Assembly: GCF_001613085.1 (NCBI RefSeq)
Contig: NZ_BDBR01000004.1
Coordinates: 124,001 to 188,000 of the forward strand
Direction of reading: 5' to 3'
Origin: Nocardia salmonicida NBRC 13393
GTDB lineage: Bacteria > Actinomycetota > Actinomycetes > Mycobacteriales > Mycobacteriaceae
DNA length: 64,000 nucleotides
The position numbers and the translations under genes were made by a program. Position 1 is the first letter of the stretch. Each line of letters starts with the position of its first letter. The notes under the pieces are model-generated. The model saw only the letters and a program-made list of their open reading frames with translations, did not search any database and was not told the origin of the DNA. Below are positions 26,971-36,113 of the stretch, one piece after another.

Positions 26971-28312
26971 CATCCGGTGTGTCGTGTTCCACCAGCGCCG
27001 GTCGAGCGATCAACTCCACCACCACCAGGGCCGCTACCGCGACCAGCACGGTCACCACCACGACCACGCCCGACGGGTACGGCCAGAACACCAGGGTTGC
27101 CACCGCGATCACGATGATGATCACCCGCAGCGGAACCCGGAACCGCGCGACCGCGGACTCGACCGGATACGGTGCCCGACCGTTCTTCGGCACACGCAGC
27201 GCGTCGAGTGCCTTTGCACCCGCGCCACGGACCGCGACCGCCGATCCCGACGATCCGGTGAGATAACCGACGACAGCGACCACCACCGCCAGCACGAAAA
27301 CCGCCCGCAGCATGGTGCGCAGCGGGACCAGCATCGTGTCGATCAACACCGCGGCACTCTGCGGGGACAGAGCCTCCGCCGGGATGGCCCCCATATACAG
27401 CGACCGGCCGAGAGCGATCGCCACGGCCAGCAGTGCCATCGCCACCGCGATACTGACTCCCACCAGCGAAATGGCCCGTCGGCGTGCGCCTTTCGGTGAC
27501 ACCCACACCGCGGCCGCGGCAACCAACAGCACCAACCAGGGCAGTACCGAGGAGGCCTTGTCCAACGCTGAGGTCGCCCGCTGTGCCGTAGCGAGTTCGG
27601 ACGATTCGAACAGCACGAACGACTTGTCGATCGTGGGGATCTCGTTCGCGAACGCGAACCCGCGATCGATCAACGCGGCGCGGACCCGGTCGATGATCGG
27701 GGCCAGCGAGATGCTGACCACGCCCTCGTCACTGATCTCGACGCCGGGTCGGGTATCCCCGGTCAACACCGCGACCACCCGCTGATGCGCCTTCCGATTG
27801 GCCTCGATCCACAGGGCTTCGAATCGGTCGGAGGCCACGAACGATTCCACCGTCCGGTGCACCAACGTCTCGGCCTGATCGGCGATCACCGGCGCCAGCC
27901 CGACCACGGCGGGCGGCACCCGAGGAGCCTCTTCGGCGATCGACCGCAGTGCGTCGGCGGTGACGGCCTCGACGTCGAGGCGGGTCACGATCTCCTTGGT
28001 GATCCGATCGGTGAGTTCGCCCTGCAGCACCGGATTCGATCCCAGCGACGCCATCTTCTGGACATAACGGTCGGAATCGAGGACCTCGTTGTGGGTGTAG
28101 CGGGCCAGGACCGCGAAAAAAGACAGGACGACGACCAGCACCAGCAGGATCGCCGCACCCGTCCACCGCAACTTCCGGTGGCCGGACGCTTGTGTGCGGC
28201 CCGCGGCCGAGGTTTCGTTGCCGAGTAGCTCCGCACGCTCCCGCCGCAGACGCTCGAGTTCCTCGCGCTCGGAAGCGTTCAGAGGTTCATCAGCTCCGGA
28301 TGAGGCATTCAC
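26942..28312 (-). CDS. Conserved integral membrane protein with N-terminal coiled coil
   Basis: 456 residues from GTG 28312, chosen because AAGGAG lies just upstream. A cytoplasmic charged coiled-coil segment (ASEREELERLRRERAELLG) is followed by one membrane helix (AAILLVLVVVLSFFAVLARY, about 50-69). An extracellular helical domain of some 190 residues follows, then four more helices in the C-terminal half. This architecture is widespread in actinobacteria with no established function. It lies 81 bp downstream of the sulfatase gene, on the same strand. Confidence 0.8.
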   Translation of the reverse strand: MNASSGADEPLNASEREELERLRRERAELLGNETSAAGRTQASGHRKLRWTGAAILLVLVVVLSFFAVLARYTHNEVLDSDRYVQKMASLGSNPVLQGELTDRITKEIVTRLDVEAVTADALRSIAEEAPRVPPAVVGLAPVIADQAETLVHRTVESFVASDRFEALWIEANRKAHQRVVAVLTGDTRPGVEISDEGVVSISLAPIIDRVRAALIDRGFAFANEIPTIDKSFVLFESSELATAQRATSALDKASSVLPWLVLLVAAAAVWVSPKGARRRAISLVGVSIAVAMALLAVAIALGRSLYMGAIPAEALSPQSAAVLIDTMLVPLRTMLRAVFVLAVVVAVVGYLTGSSGSAVAVRGAGAKALDALRVPKNGRAPYPVESAVARFRVPLRVIIIVIAVATLVFWPYPSGVVVVVTVLVAVAALVVVELIARPALVEHDTPDASVVLTRNE

Positions 28313-28393
28313 GATGCTCCTTCGATGTGGCGTCCCGTCCACGGACGAATCCCCACTGTGCGAAAGGTGAGAGCGAAAGGTGAGATCAGTGGA

Positions 28394-30760
28394 CTACTGC
28401 CGCGAAATCGCGACCCGGGAGATATCAGCGGGATCGATGAGGTGGGAATGGTCGTCGTCGCCGACGTCGATCTGGACGACATCGATTCGGCCGGTGAACT
28501 TGCTGGCACCGGCATAGGCGGCACTGACGGGCATCCCGTAGTCCTCGCCGATATCGGTGGTCTCGTCCGCGGAGAAAATCATCGGCTGAGTCTGCTCGAT
28601 TCGGCCGTTCCCGACCGGAACGCCGTCATGGAACAAAGTCAGGTCACCACCTTTCGCCAGCCCACCTCCGTCGTAGGCGAACTCGGCGCGAACTTGATGG
28701 GCCCCGGGGGTGACGGGTTCGGTTGCGACAGTGGTGAACTCGGTCATGCCGAGTAGGTTGTAGACGAACGCCGCATGTCCGTCTGTGAAATACAGCGCCC
28801 AACCACCGAATCGGCCACCTTGGGCGATGATCACACCGCTGGTGACACCCTCTCGGGGTATTTCGATCGAGGCGGTGACGCTGAAGGACCTGTTCTTGAT
28901 ATTGATGACGCTGTGCTCGCTGAGTCGCTTCATCCCAGGGAACAGCACCTGCGTGGTGCCTTTGATCAGCTCCGGGCGTCCGGCGATGGTCGGATTCAGC
29001 CGTTCGAACCGACGGTCGTCGATGGGTAGGACGTTGTATTTGACGGCCTCGATCAACCACAATCGCTGGAGGTAGGCGAGCTTCTCCGGGTCTTGTTCAG
29101 CGAGGTCCCTGGCCTGAGTCCAGTCGACGTTCCCGTCGTAGAGTTCCCAGACGTCGTCGTCGAGAGCCGGGAGTTCTTCGTCGGGGAGCCACGGTGTGCT
29201 GTGTCGAGTGACCGCGCTCCAACCCTGGAAGTAGATGCCCCGGTTACCGGCCATTTCGAAATACTGCAGGTCGTGCCGTTCCGGGGCGTCGGGGTCATCG
29301 AAGCTGTAGTTCATGCTGACGCCCTCGATCGGCGATTGCTGAACGCCCATGACGAACATCGGCTCAGGAATCCGCGCCGCTTCGAGAATCGTGGGCGCCA
29401 CGTCGATGACATGGGTGAACTGAGAGCGGATCTCACCTTTGCCGGTGATCCCGTCGGGCCAGTGCACGATGGTGCCGTTACGGGTGCCGCCCCAGTGTGA
29501 GGCGACTTGTTTGGTCCATTGGAAGGGCGTGCACATCGCCCACGCCCAACCCACTGAATAGTGGTTGTAGGCATCGGCCCCGCCGAGTTTGTCCTTGACC
29601 TCGGCCATGAACTCCGGAGTTTCGATAGCGGCCAGCCCGTTGAAGTTGGCCATTTCGTTGAAGGCACCGTTGACAGTGCCTTCTGCCGAAGCACCGTTGT
29701 CGCCGATGATGTAGTAGATCAGCGTGTTGTCGAGGGCACCGACGGATTCCACCGCATCGATGACACGGCCGATGTGAAAGTCGGTGTGCTCGAGGAATCC
29801 AGCGTAGACCTCCATCTGCCGTTCCAGGACGGGCTTGAGCTCGTCGCTCATCTCCGCCCACGACGGGATCACGTCTGGTCGGGGCGTCAACTCGGCATCA
29901 GCCGGAACCACCCCGAGTTCCTTTTGCCGGGCGATGATCGCTTCGCGCTGGGCATCCCAGCCGTCGGCGAACTTGCCGACATATTTATCGGCCCATTCGG
30001 CGGGGACATGGTGAGGCGCGTGGGTGGCGCCCGGGGCGAAGTAGACGAAGAACGGCTTCTCCGGCGCCAGCGCCTTCTGGGTACGTATCCAGTCGATGGC
30101 GCGATCGGCGAGGTCTTCGGTGAGGTGGTAGCCCTCTTCTGGCGTCCCGGGCGGTTCGACCGGGGTGACTCCCTCATAGAGGGCCGGGTAGTACTGGTTG
30201 TTCTCGCCACCGATGAATCCGTAGAAGTGCTCGAAGCCACCACCGCCGGTGGGCCACGAGTCGAAGGGGCCGACCGGTGAGGTCTGCCATGGCGGTACCT
30301 CGTGGCACTTGCCGAACTGGGCAGTCGAGTAGCCGTTGAGTTTCAACGTCATCGGCAGCGCGGCCTTGGTATTCGGTCGCAGACCCGAGGAACCGGGTGC
30401 CGCGGTCGCGGTCTCGGTGATCATGCCCATGCCGACCGAATGATGGTTGCGGCCACTGAGCAGCGCCGCGCGGGTCGGGGCACACAGCGCTGTGGTGTGG
30501 AAGCGGTTGTAGGTCAAGCCACCGTTCTGCAGGCGTTCGGCCGTCGGTGTCGCCGCCGGCCCGCCGAACGCGCTGCTGGCACCGTACCCGACATCGTCGA
30601 GCAGGATCACCAGCACATTCGGTGCACCTTCCGGCGGCAGCAGGGTCTCGATCGGCGGAAAGGACGTCTGGGGATCTTTGGCGTCATAAGTCACCAAACC
30701 CAGGTGCTGGCGATCGGGTACAGGTAGGTTCTCTCGACCCGCTCTCAGTTCTTCCGCCAT
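28394..30760 (-). CDS. Type I arylsulfatase (AtsA-like, formylglycine-dependent)
   Basis: 788 residues, close to mycobacterial AtsA. Metal-ligand Asp55-Asp56 in VILLDDVGYG. The sulfatase signature Cys93-Ala-Pro-Thr-Arg in ALCAPTRAALLSGR gives a Cys-type site that must be oxidised to formylglycine by a separate FGE. Further active-site blocks are APGATHAPHH and DNGASAEG. The last 160 residues form a beta-rich lectin-like domain. It hydrolyses sulfate esters for sulfur scavenging or modification of sulfated molecules. The start at 30760 has AGGAG at good spacing. No signal peptide, so probably cytoplasmic. No FGE gene in the window. Confidence 0.92.
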   Translation of the reverse strand: MAEELRAGRENLPVPDRQHLGLVTYDAKDPQTSFPPIETLLPPEGAPNVLVILLDDVGYGASSAFGGPAATPTAERLQNGGLTYNRFHTTALCAPTRAALLSGRNHHSVGMGMITETATAAPGSSGLRPNTKAALPMTLKLNGYSTAQFGKCHEVPPWQTSPVGPFDSWPTGGGGFEHFYGFIGGENNQYYPALYEGVTPVEPPGTPEEGYHLTEDLADRAIDWIRTQKALAPEKPFFVYFAPGATHAPHHVPAEWADKYVGKFADGWDAQREAIIARQKELGVVPADAELTPRPDVIPSWAEMSDELKPVLERQMEVYAGFLEHTDFHIGRVIDAVESVGALDNTLIYYIIGDNGASAEGTVNGAFNEMANFNGLAAIETPEFMAEVKDKLGGADAYNHYSVGWAWAMCTPFQWTKQVASHWGGTRNGTIVHWPDGITGKGEIRSQFTHVIDVAPTILEAARIPEPMFVMGVQQSPIEGVSMNYSFDDPDAPERHDLQYFEMAGNRGIYFQGWSAVTRHSTPWLPDEELPALDDDVWELYDGNVDWTQARDLAEQDPEKLAYLQRLWLIEAVKYNVLPIDDRRFERLNPTIAGRPELIKGTTQVLFPGMKRLSEHSVINIKNRSFSVTASIEIPREGVTSGVIIAQGGRFGGWALYFTDGHAAFVYNLLGMTEFTTVATEPVTPGAHQVRAEFAYDGGGLAKGGDLTLFHDGVPVGNGRIEQTQPMIFSADETTDIGEDYGMPVSAAYAGASKFTGRIDVVQIDVGDDDHSHLIDPADISRVAISRQ

Positions 30761-31084
30761 GGTCGGCTCCTGGTTCTGCTCGGTAGATTCGGGGGTACTC
30801 CACTCCAGCTGCGATGCCGAGGACCTTCGGTGAGCGCCGAACCGCCGTGCCGACAAACCTCGTGGAGTGCGACCAGTCCTTGACCCCAGCGATGCTCGTT
30901 TCGAGTCTCAACCGGCACTAACCCGAAGTCCTCACCCCTTTGGGATGAGATCCCCGAGGGGTTGATAGTGACGCCCGCTACCGATCACCCGATACGGAAA
31001 GCTCGACGCCGTCGGCGAAACCGTGTCCTGTCCGAACAGTTCGAAACCACTGAATGCGGCCTGTGGGCGCAATACAGTGGCCGG
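30761..31084. other. Divergent intergenic region with a long imperfect palindrome
   Basis: 324 bp between the sulfatase and cutinase genes without a supported gene. CCCCTTTGGGAT (30935-30946) faces ATCCCCGAGGGG (30950-30961) across 3 nt, pairing at 10 of 12 positions, a plausible operator for one or both genes. The rest shows no conserved structure. A longer cutinase frame reaching 30962 enters this region, but its residues do not resemble a signal peptide. Confidence 0.4.
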
Positions 31085-31798
31085 GTGCGTGGACAATTTC
31101 GAATTCTGCTGTGTTCGACCGCAGCAGTCACCGCAGCACTAGCGCTGCCTACCCTCCCGACTGCGGCAGCCGAGCCGGCCCCCCAGCCCGACGGCTGCGC
31201 GGAGGTCCGGGTCGTCACCGTGCGGGGCACCCTCGAACCGCAGTTCGGCAGCCTGCTGCTCACTCCGCTGGGCGGGCGGATCGCCCAGGAATCCGGCCGC
31301 CGCGCCACAGTGACCGAACTCGAGTATCCGGCCTCGATGGCCCCCGACAGCGCCGTGCGCGGTGTCGGGAATCTGACCGCGCTGCTGAACCAGACCGCCG
31401 CCGCGTGCCCTGACCAGCGGCTCGTCCTTCTCGGCTACTCGCAAGGCGCGCGCGTTATCGGCAACTCCCTCGCCGCGCGAACCGCGTTGACAGACCAGGC
31501 GGCCGAACGAATCGACGCCATCGCCCTGTTCGGCAGCCCACTGTTCAACGGCGCAGAGCCCTATAACCGTGGCAACTTCGATCCCGCCCTGTCCGGGACC
31601 GGTGCGCTGCGCGGAGGCGCGCTCACCGAATTCGCCGACCGCCTGCGCGACTTCTGCAATGCCGGTGACCGCGTATGCCAGGGCGGCGACCCGGCCGCCG
31701 GGTTCGGAAACGCCGCGAGCTACGGCCATGTCGCGTACTTCCTCAACGACACCCGCGACCAAGCCGCGGCATTCGTCGTCGGACAGCTCGGCGGATAG
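31085..31798 (+). CDS. Secreted cutinase-family esterase/lipase
   Basis: 237 residues with an N-terminal Sec signal (LLCSTAAVTAALALPTLPTAAA, cleavage near residue 29). Cutinase features: CAEVRVVTVRGTLEP at the start of the mature protein, nucleophile Ser119 in GYSQGAR, Asp195 in the CNAGDRVC loop and His215 in YGHVAYF. Four cysteines (38, 108, 191, 198) would form two disulfides. Mycobacterial cutinase-like proteins (Culp/Cfp21) hydrolyse lipids and esters outside the cell. The GTG at 31085 is chosen because it starts the signal peptide; its ribosome binding site is weak. Confidence 0.88.
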   Translation: MRGQFRILLCSTAAVTAALALPTLPTAAAEPAPQPDGCAEVRVVTVRGTLEPQFGSLLLTPLGGRIAQESGRRATVTELEYPASMAPDSAVRGVGNLTALLNQTAAACPDQRLVLLGYSQGARVIGNSLAARTALTDQAAERIDAIALFGSPLFNGAEPYNRGNFDPALSGTGALRGGALTEFADRLRDFCNAGDRVCQGGDPAAGFGNAASYGHVAYFLNDTRDQAAAFVVGQLGG

Positions 31799-31825
31799 CC
31801 CGGCCGCGCCGTCACCGAGTCCGGG

Positions 31826-32038
31826 TTATCGGTTCAGGCACACCATGACGAGCAACGGACCATACCGATTCTCGGCACTGCCCGCCGCGACCAACAGGCC
31901 GCCGACCGGGCTGCAGAGCACGTCCAGACTCGACGAGCCGCTGTCTGCCACCGGCTGCTGGGCATGCGCGGAGCTCGCGCCGACGGCGGATGCGAGCAGG
32001 AAGAGAGCGAGGGCGGACGACGCCGCGAGCTTGTTCAT
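31826..32038 (-). CDS. Small secreted protein (70 aa) at the end of the importer operon
   Basis: 70 residues with a clear signal peptide (MNKLAASSALALFLLASAVG, then ASSAHAQ with an AHA-Q cleavage site at about 26). The mature part has some 44 residues and two cysteines (LCSPVGG and MVCLNR) able to form one disulfide. ATG lies 3 bp after the glycerate kinase stop, so it is the last gene of the minus-strand operon by spacing. No known family; similar tiny Cys-pair secreted proteins are common in nocardiae. It could be a chance passenger with its own function. Confidence 0.6.
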   Translation of the reverse strand: MNKLAASSALALFLLASAVGASSAHAQQPVADSGSSSLDVLCSPVGGLLVAAGSAENRYGPLLVMVCLNR

Positions 32039-32041
32039 GGC

Positions 32042-33220
32042 TCAACCGTGCCGTGCATCCTCGCGCCGCGCACGCCCCGAATTGCTGGGGCGCACAACGG
32101 GAACCGCCGACACAGCTGTGGCGCAGCCGATCTGGCGGCCGATCCGGGTCAGCAGCTGTCGAGTCAGTTCGGGGTCACCGGCGGTATCCCTGATGGTGTA
32201 GTCACCGAGGGAATAGATGCCGGCGAATCCCGCCGCGTCCCATCGATCCGGGGACAACGTGCTCCGACCCGCTACGGCGACCACCGGAACAGGGTGGGCG
32301 CGCCGGGCCAGAACCGCAGGCAGTTTGCCGTTCGCTGTCTGCTCGTCGATACTTCCCTCCCCGGTGATCACCAGGTCGAAACCGGGCAGGTGCCGATCGA
32401 ACTCGAACAACTCGAGGAAGAACTCGGCACCGGACACGATCCTGCCGCCGAGCAAGAGCGCGGCGAAACCGATCCCGCCCGCGCTGCCCGCCCCGGCGGC
32501 GGCCGCGACAGCCGTCGCGTCCGGGTAGCCACTCCGGCCGAACGCTCGGACGAGATTCGTCAGAGCGGTGTCGAGGAACGCCACTTCGGCGTCGGTCGCC
32601 CCCTTCTGCGGCCCGTATACGGCCGCCGCACCGTCCGGTCCCAGCAAGGGATTGGTGACATCACTGGCGATCACGATGTCGACCCCGGTCAGCCTCACCG
32701 CCCGGGAGCAGTCGACGGTGTGGACGCGGGCCGCATTCCGACCGCACGCGCGCAGTTGCCGACCGTTGGCATCGGCGAAGGTGAAGCCGAGTGCGGCGAG
32801 CAGTCCCATTCCACCGTCGGTACTGGCACTGCCACCGAGGGCCAGTACCAGCCGCCGCGGCCGAAACCGCAGAGCTTGCGAGATGGCCTGTCCCATCCCG
32901 AGACTGCTCGCATCCAACGGCAGCAGGCGACCGCTCGGCAGGGTTGCGAAGCCGCAGGTACTGGCGACCTCGACCACAGCGGTGCCGCCGGCGACCGCGA
33001 TCCGCCCGTACCTCGGGGTACCAGCGGCCCCGGCCACCGTCACCGGATGAGCAGCGAAACCGGCCGCTACCGCGGCGTCGACGCTCCCGTCACCGCCGTC
33101 GGCCAGCGGCATTCGATGACTGTCGACGCCCGCCGACGCCAAGCCCTCCGCCAACCTGTCGGCCACCTCCGCGGCGGTCAGGCTTCCTTTGAATTTGTCC
33201 GGGGCAACCAGAACCCTCAC
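32042..33220 (-). CDS. Glycerate 2-kinase (GarK/type II family)
   Basis: 392 residues matching the GarK/GlxK glycerate kinase family: VLVAPDKFKGSLTAAEVA at the N-terminus, PLADGGDGSVDA, LALGGSASTDGGMG (phosphate and substrate binding), GPQKGATD and ITGEGSIDEQT near the C-terminus. It phosphorylates D-glycerate, giving 2-phosphoglycerate in this family, which enters glycolysis. The gene begins 15 bp after the ABC ATPase stop, so it belongs to the importer operon and indicates that the imported compound yields glycerate. About 20 extra C-terminal residues (Arg-rich) are unusual. Confidence 0.93.
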   Translation of the reverse strand: MRVLVAPDKFKGSLTAAEVADRLAEGLASAGVDSHRMPLADGGDGSVDAAVAAGFAAHPVTVAGAAGTPRYGRIAVAGGTAVVEVASTCGFATLPSGRLLPLDASSLGMGQAISQALRFRPRRLVLALGGSASTDGGMGLLAALGFTFADANGRQLRACGRNAARVHTVDCSRAVRLTGVDIVIASDVTNPLLGPDGAAAVYGPQKGATDAEVAFLDTALTNLVRAFGRSGYPDATAVAAAAGAGSAGGIGFAALLLGGRIVSGAEFFLELFEFDRHLPGFDLVITGEGSIDEQTANGKLPAVLARRAHPVPVVAVAGRSTLSPDRWDAAGFAGIYSLGDYTIRDTAGDPELTRQLLTRIGRQIGCATAVSAVPVVRPSNSGRARREDARHG

Positions 33221-33235
33221 GCGAATGACTTCCTA

Positions 33236-34039
33236 TCAGTCCGCTTGTGCCACCGAGCCGAGCAGATCCCGGACCCGGTTGGCGACCGTGATGAATTCCG
33301 GCGTCTCCATCGTCGTGGCGTAATCCCGGTGCGCGGGCAGGTCGACGTCGAGCAATTCGATGATCCGGCCCGGGCGCGGACTCATCACCACCACGCGGTT
33401 GGCGAGGTACACGGCCTCGGCCACCGAATGGGTGACCAACAGAACCGTGGTGCCCGTTTCCCGCCAGATCCGATGCAGCTCGACGTTCATCCGTTCCCTG
33501 GTGAGCGCGTCGAGTGCGCCGAACGGCTCGTCCATCAGCAGCACTTCCGGTTCGTGCAGCAGAGCCCGGCACAGCGAAACCCGTTGCTGCATACCGCCGG
33601 AGAGTTCGTGCGGTAGGGCGTTCTCGAACCCGCTGAGTCCGGTCATCTCGATCAGACGCGCGCATTCGGCCTCGGCGGCTCGCTTGTTCATGCCCCGCAT
33701 CTCGGCTTGGAGCAGGATGTTCTTGCGGACGGTCCGCCATTCCAGCAGTGCGGCTCGCTGGAAGACGTAGCCGATATTGCGCTGCGGCCCGCGCACGGGG
33801 GCGCCGCGGAGTTCGACGCTGCCCCCGCTCGCTTCGGTGAGACCGGCAACGACTTTCAGCAGCGTCGATTTGCCGCAGCCCGACGGGCCGACGATCGACA
33901 CGAATTCGCCGGGGCGGACCTGGAGATCCACATTGTGCAGGGCGGTGACCTCGCCGCGTTTGGACGCGAACCGCACGGTCAGGTCATCGACCGCGACTGC
34001 GGTATCGGTGGGGGCGATGGTATCGGTGGATGTGCTCAT
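33236..34039 (-). CDS. ABC transporter ATP-binding protein (NitT/TauT family)
   Basis: 267 residues. Walker A GPSGCGKST (51-59), Q-loop YVFQR (91-95), signature LSGGMQQR (146-153), Walker B LLMDEP (167-172), D-loop GALD and switch His in LVTHSV. The sequence type is that of SsuB/TauB/ThiZ-like importers. It powers import with the adjoining permease and binding protein. The start at 34039 is the first good ATG after the 17-bp gap from the binding protein gene. Confidence 0.92.
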   Translation of the reverse strand: MSTSTDTIAPTDTAVAVDDLTVRFASKRGEVTALHNVDLQVRPGEFVSIVGPSGCGKSTLLKVVAGLTEASGGSVELRGAPVRGPQRNIGYVFQRAALLEWRTVRKNILLQAEMRGMNKRAAEAECARLIEMTGLSGFENALPHELSGGMQQRVSLCRALLHEPEVLLMDEPFGALDALTRERMNVELHRIWRETGTTVLLVTHSVAEAVYLANRVVVMSPRPGRIIELLDVDLPAHRDYATTMETPEFITVANRVRDLLGSVAQAD

Positions 34040-34056
34040 ATCGTCACCTGTTCCGG

Positions 34057-35097
34057 TCACGGCTTGCTGGTCGGCGTGAATTTCGAGTCCCAGTACTTGG
34101 CCGGGTCCTCGGCTTTGTCGAGGAGCTTCGCCTGGCTGAGAACATCGACAGTGGCGCGCCAATTCGCTTCGACATTGGTTCCCGGCGCCTTTCCGGCGGT
34201 TTCCGAAGTGCTCAGCAGCGGGATGGTCTGCTGCCACTGCTGCAGCAGTACCTGCTGCGGCGGCAGTTGCGGATCCTTGCCTTCCATCGCGGCGACGGCG
34301 GCCTCAGGCTTCGCGACCGCGGCCGCGAAAGCCTCACTCGTCGCGTCCACCATGGCCTGTACCAGCTTGGGCGAGGACTCGATGGTGGCCTGGTTGGCGA
34401 TCAGGCCGTTGCTGAAGAAGTTCAGCCCCTGGTCCGAATACCGAAGGTAGCGAACCTCTTTGCCGCTCTTGTTCGCGATGGTGGGGCCCTGGTCGTGCGC
34501 GAAGCCGATCAGCCCGTCGACGCGACCCGAGAGCATCGCCGACATCTTGCCCGCCGAGTCGAGGCTCTGCTGGGTCACCTGATCAGCCGGGACGCCCGCC
34601 TTGTCCAGATAGACCGGGAAGGTGGTGGTCGGCGCATCGCCCGCGGAGACGGCGATGGTCTTGCCCGCCAGATCGGCCGGTGTCCGAATATTCGAATCGG
34701 CGAACACCTGCACCGCCGACGGCGTGGTCTGCAGGAAGACGCCGACGCTCTTGATCTTGACGCCCTTGTCGATATTGCTGAGGACGGCCGGGGTATCGGC
34801 CCAGCCGAAATCGGTCTGCTTGGAACCGGTGGCCTGCGCGGTCTTGGTCGAGCCCTGCCCGGCCGAGATCTTCAGGTCGATGCCGTGCTTGGCGAAGATG
34901 CCTTCTTGCACCCCGTAATAGAACGGGGCGTGCTCGCCGTAGGGGTACCAGTTGAGCATCAGCGACACCGCGGTGGTCTTCCCGTCGGTCCCGGGATCCT
35001 TGGCCTCGTTGCCGCCGCCTCCGCAGCCGGTCAATACCACCATCGAGGCCACCGCGGCGGCGCCGATCATCGTGAGTGTGCGAGTTCGGAATTTCAT
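34057..35097 (-). CDS. ABC transporter substrate-binding lipoprotein (NMT1/THI5-like)
   Basis: 346 residues. Lipoprotein signal with lipobox VLTGC, Cys25 being the lipidated residue, then a Gly-rich linker. The binding domain opens with SLMLNWYPYGEHAPFYYGVQ and contains GIDLKISAGQGST and DFGWADTP, typical of the NMT1/THI5/SsuA group, which binds thiamine pyrimidine precursors, sulfonates, riboflavin and other small planar or acidic compounds. The NWYPYGEHAPFYYG stretch is closest to the THI5-like subgroup. The ligand cannot be read from sequence. It lies between the permease and ATPase genes with 17-bp gaps. Confidence 0.92.
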   Translation of the reverse strand: MKFRTRTLTMIGAAAVASMVVLTGCGGGGNEAKDPGTDGKTTAVSLMLNWYPYGEHAPFYYGVQEGIFAKHGIDLKISAGQGSTKTAQATGSKQTDFGWADTPAVLSNIDKGVKIKSVGVFLQTTPSAVQVFADSNIRTPADLAGKTIAVSAGDAPTTTFPVYLDKAGVPADQVTQQSLDSAGKMSAMLSGRVDGLIGFAHDQGPTIANKSGKEVRYLRYSDQGLNFFSNGLIANQATIESSPKLVQAMVDATSEAFAAAVAKPEAAVAAMEGKDPQLPPQQVLLQQWQQTIPLLSTSETAGKAPGTNVEANWRATVDVLSQAKLLDKAEDPAKYWDSKFTPTSKP

Positions 35098-35114
35098 GCG
35101 AGTTCTCCAGTTGC

Positions 35115-35987
35115 TCATGCGCCACCGACGACCGAGGCCGTGGATCGACGGGAGGCGTGCCATGGGATGAGGAACTGCTCGGCGATTTCGATGATCGCGA
35201 ACAGGATGATGCCCAGCATGGACATGATGATCAGGGCGGCGAACAGCATCGCCGTGTCGATATTTCCGTTGGCTTGCAGGATCACGTAGCCGAGTCCCTC
35301 GTTGGCGCCGACGAATTCGCCGACAACGGCGCCGGTGACCGCGAGGGTGGCGGCGATCTTGAGCCCGGACATCAGTTGCGGCAGCGATGCGGGAAAGCGC
35401 ACCTTCACGAAGGTCTTCCAATTGCTCGCGCCCATGGTGGAGGTGAGTTCGAGGATTTCCGGATCCACCGAGCGAAGCCCGGCCATGCCGGAGATGACGA
35501 TCGGGAAGAACGCCATCAGCACGGCCACCAGGATCTTGGGGCTGGTGCCGAAGCCGAGCCAGACGATGAACAGCGGTGCGATCGCGATTTTCGGGATCAC
35601 CTGCGCGAAGAGGATGAGCGGATACATCGTTCGCTCGATGCCGCGCGAGTAGATCATCACCAAGGCGACGGCTTCGCCGATCAGCGCGGCGATGACGAAA
35701 CCGACCACGGTCTCGTAGGTGGTGACCCAGGTGTTCTCGAGCAGGTAGGTCGAGTTGTCGACGGTGGTGCGCCAGGTATCCGCCGGCGACGGCAGGATGT
35801 AGGGCTCGACGAGCTCGAATTTCGTGACGGCCCACCATGCGGCGATGAGCGCTACCACCAGCGCGAGCGGCCGCCACACGGTCGACCACAGAGTGGCGAG
35901 GGATGGGAGCTTTCGGCGCCGAGTGCGGACGGGTTGCGTCGCTTTCGGCGCGGAGGAACTGGCCTCGACGGACGTGATTACCGCCAT
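35115..35987 (-). CDS. ABC transporter permease (NitT/TauT family)
   Basis: 290 residues with a cytoplasmic N-terminal tail and about six membrane helices beginning at LALVVALIAAWWAV. The BPD_transp_1 EAA loop is in LELTSTMGASNWKTFVKVRFPASLP, where it meets the ATPase. Single permease with homodimer assembly is normal for this family. First gene of the minus-strand operon; the LacI-type operator at 36037-36050 lies 50 bp upstream of its ATG. Confidence 0.92.
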   Translation of the reverse strand: MAVITSVEASSSAPKATQPVRTRRRKLPSLATLWSTVWRPLALVVALIAAWWAVTKFELVEPYILPSPADTWRTTVDNSTYLLENTWVTTYETVVGFVIAALIGEAVALVMIYSRGIERTMYPLILFAQVIPKIAIAPLFIVWLGFGTSPKILVAVLMAFFPIVISGMAGLRSVDPEILELTSTMGASNWKTFVKVRFPASLPQLMSGLKIAATLAVTGAVVGEFVGANEGLGYVILQANGNIDTAMLFAALIIMSMLGIILFAIIEIAEQFLIPWHASRRSTASVVGGA

Positions 35988-36036
35988 CTGGAGTCCTAAA
36001 GCTAGTAGTGGAGCGGGGTTCGAACTGCACCCGCCG

Positions 36037-36050
36037 GGAATGCGCTTTCC
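36037..36050. promoter_or_regulatory. LacI-type operator upstream of the importer operon
   Basis: GGAATGCGCTTTCC is an imperfect palindrome centred on GCGC. Its exact reverse complement recurs at 37217-37230 before the divergent dehydrogenase operon, and similarity extends to a flanking AAGCT word. It lies 50 bp upstream of the permease start. Confidence 0.75.
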
Positions 36051-36113
36051 GAAGCTGGGACCGAGGCTAGTGTGACCGGCCGCACAGTGTCAAGGGTTTC
36101 GAATTGTCGCAGG

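Noticed and set aside
33236..35987. Assignment of the ABC importer as an alkanesulfonate (SsuABC) system
   Set aside because: Family resemblance only; there is no SsuD-type monooxygenase or sulfur gene nearby, and the operon carries glycerate kinase instead.
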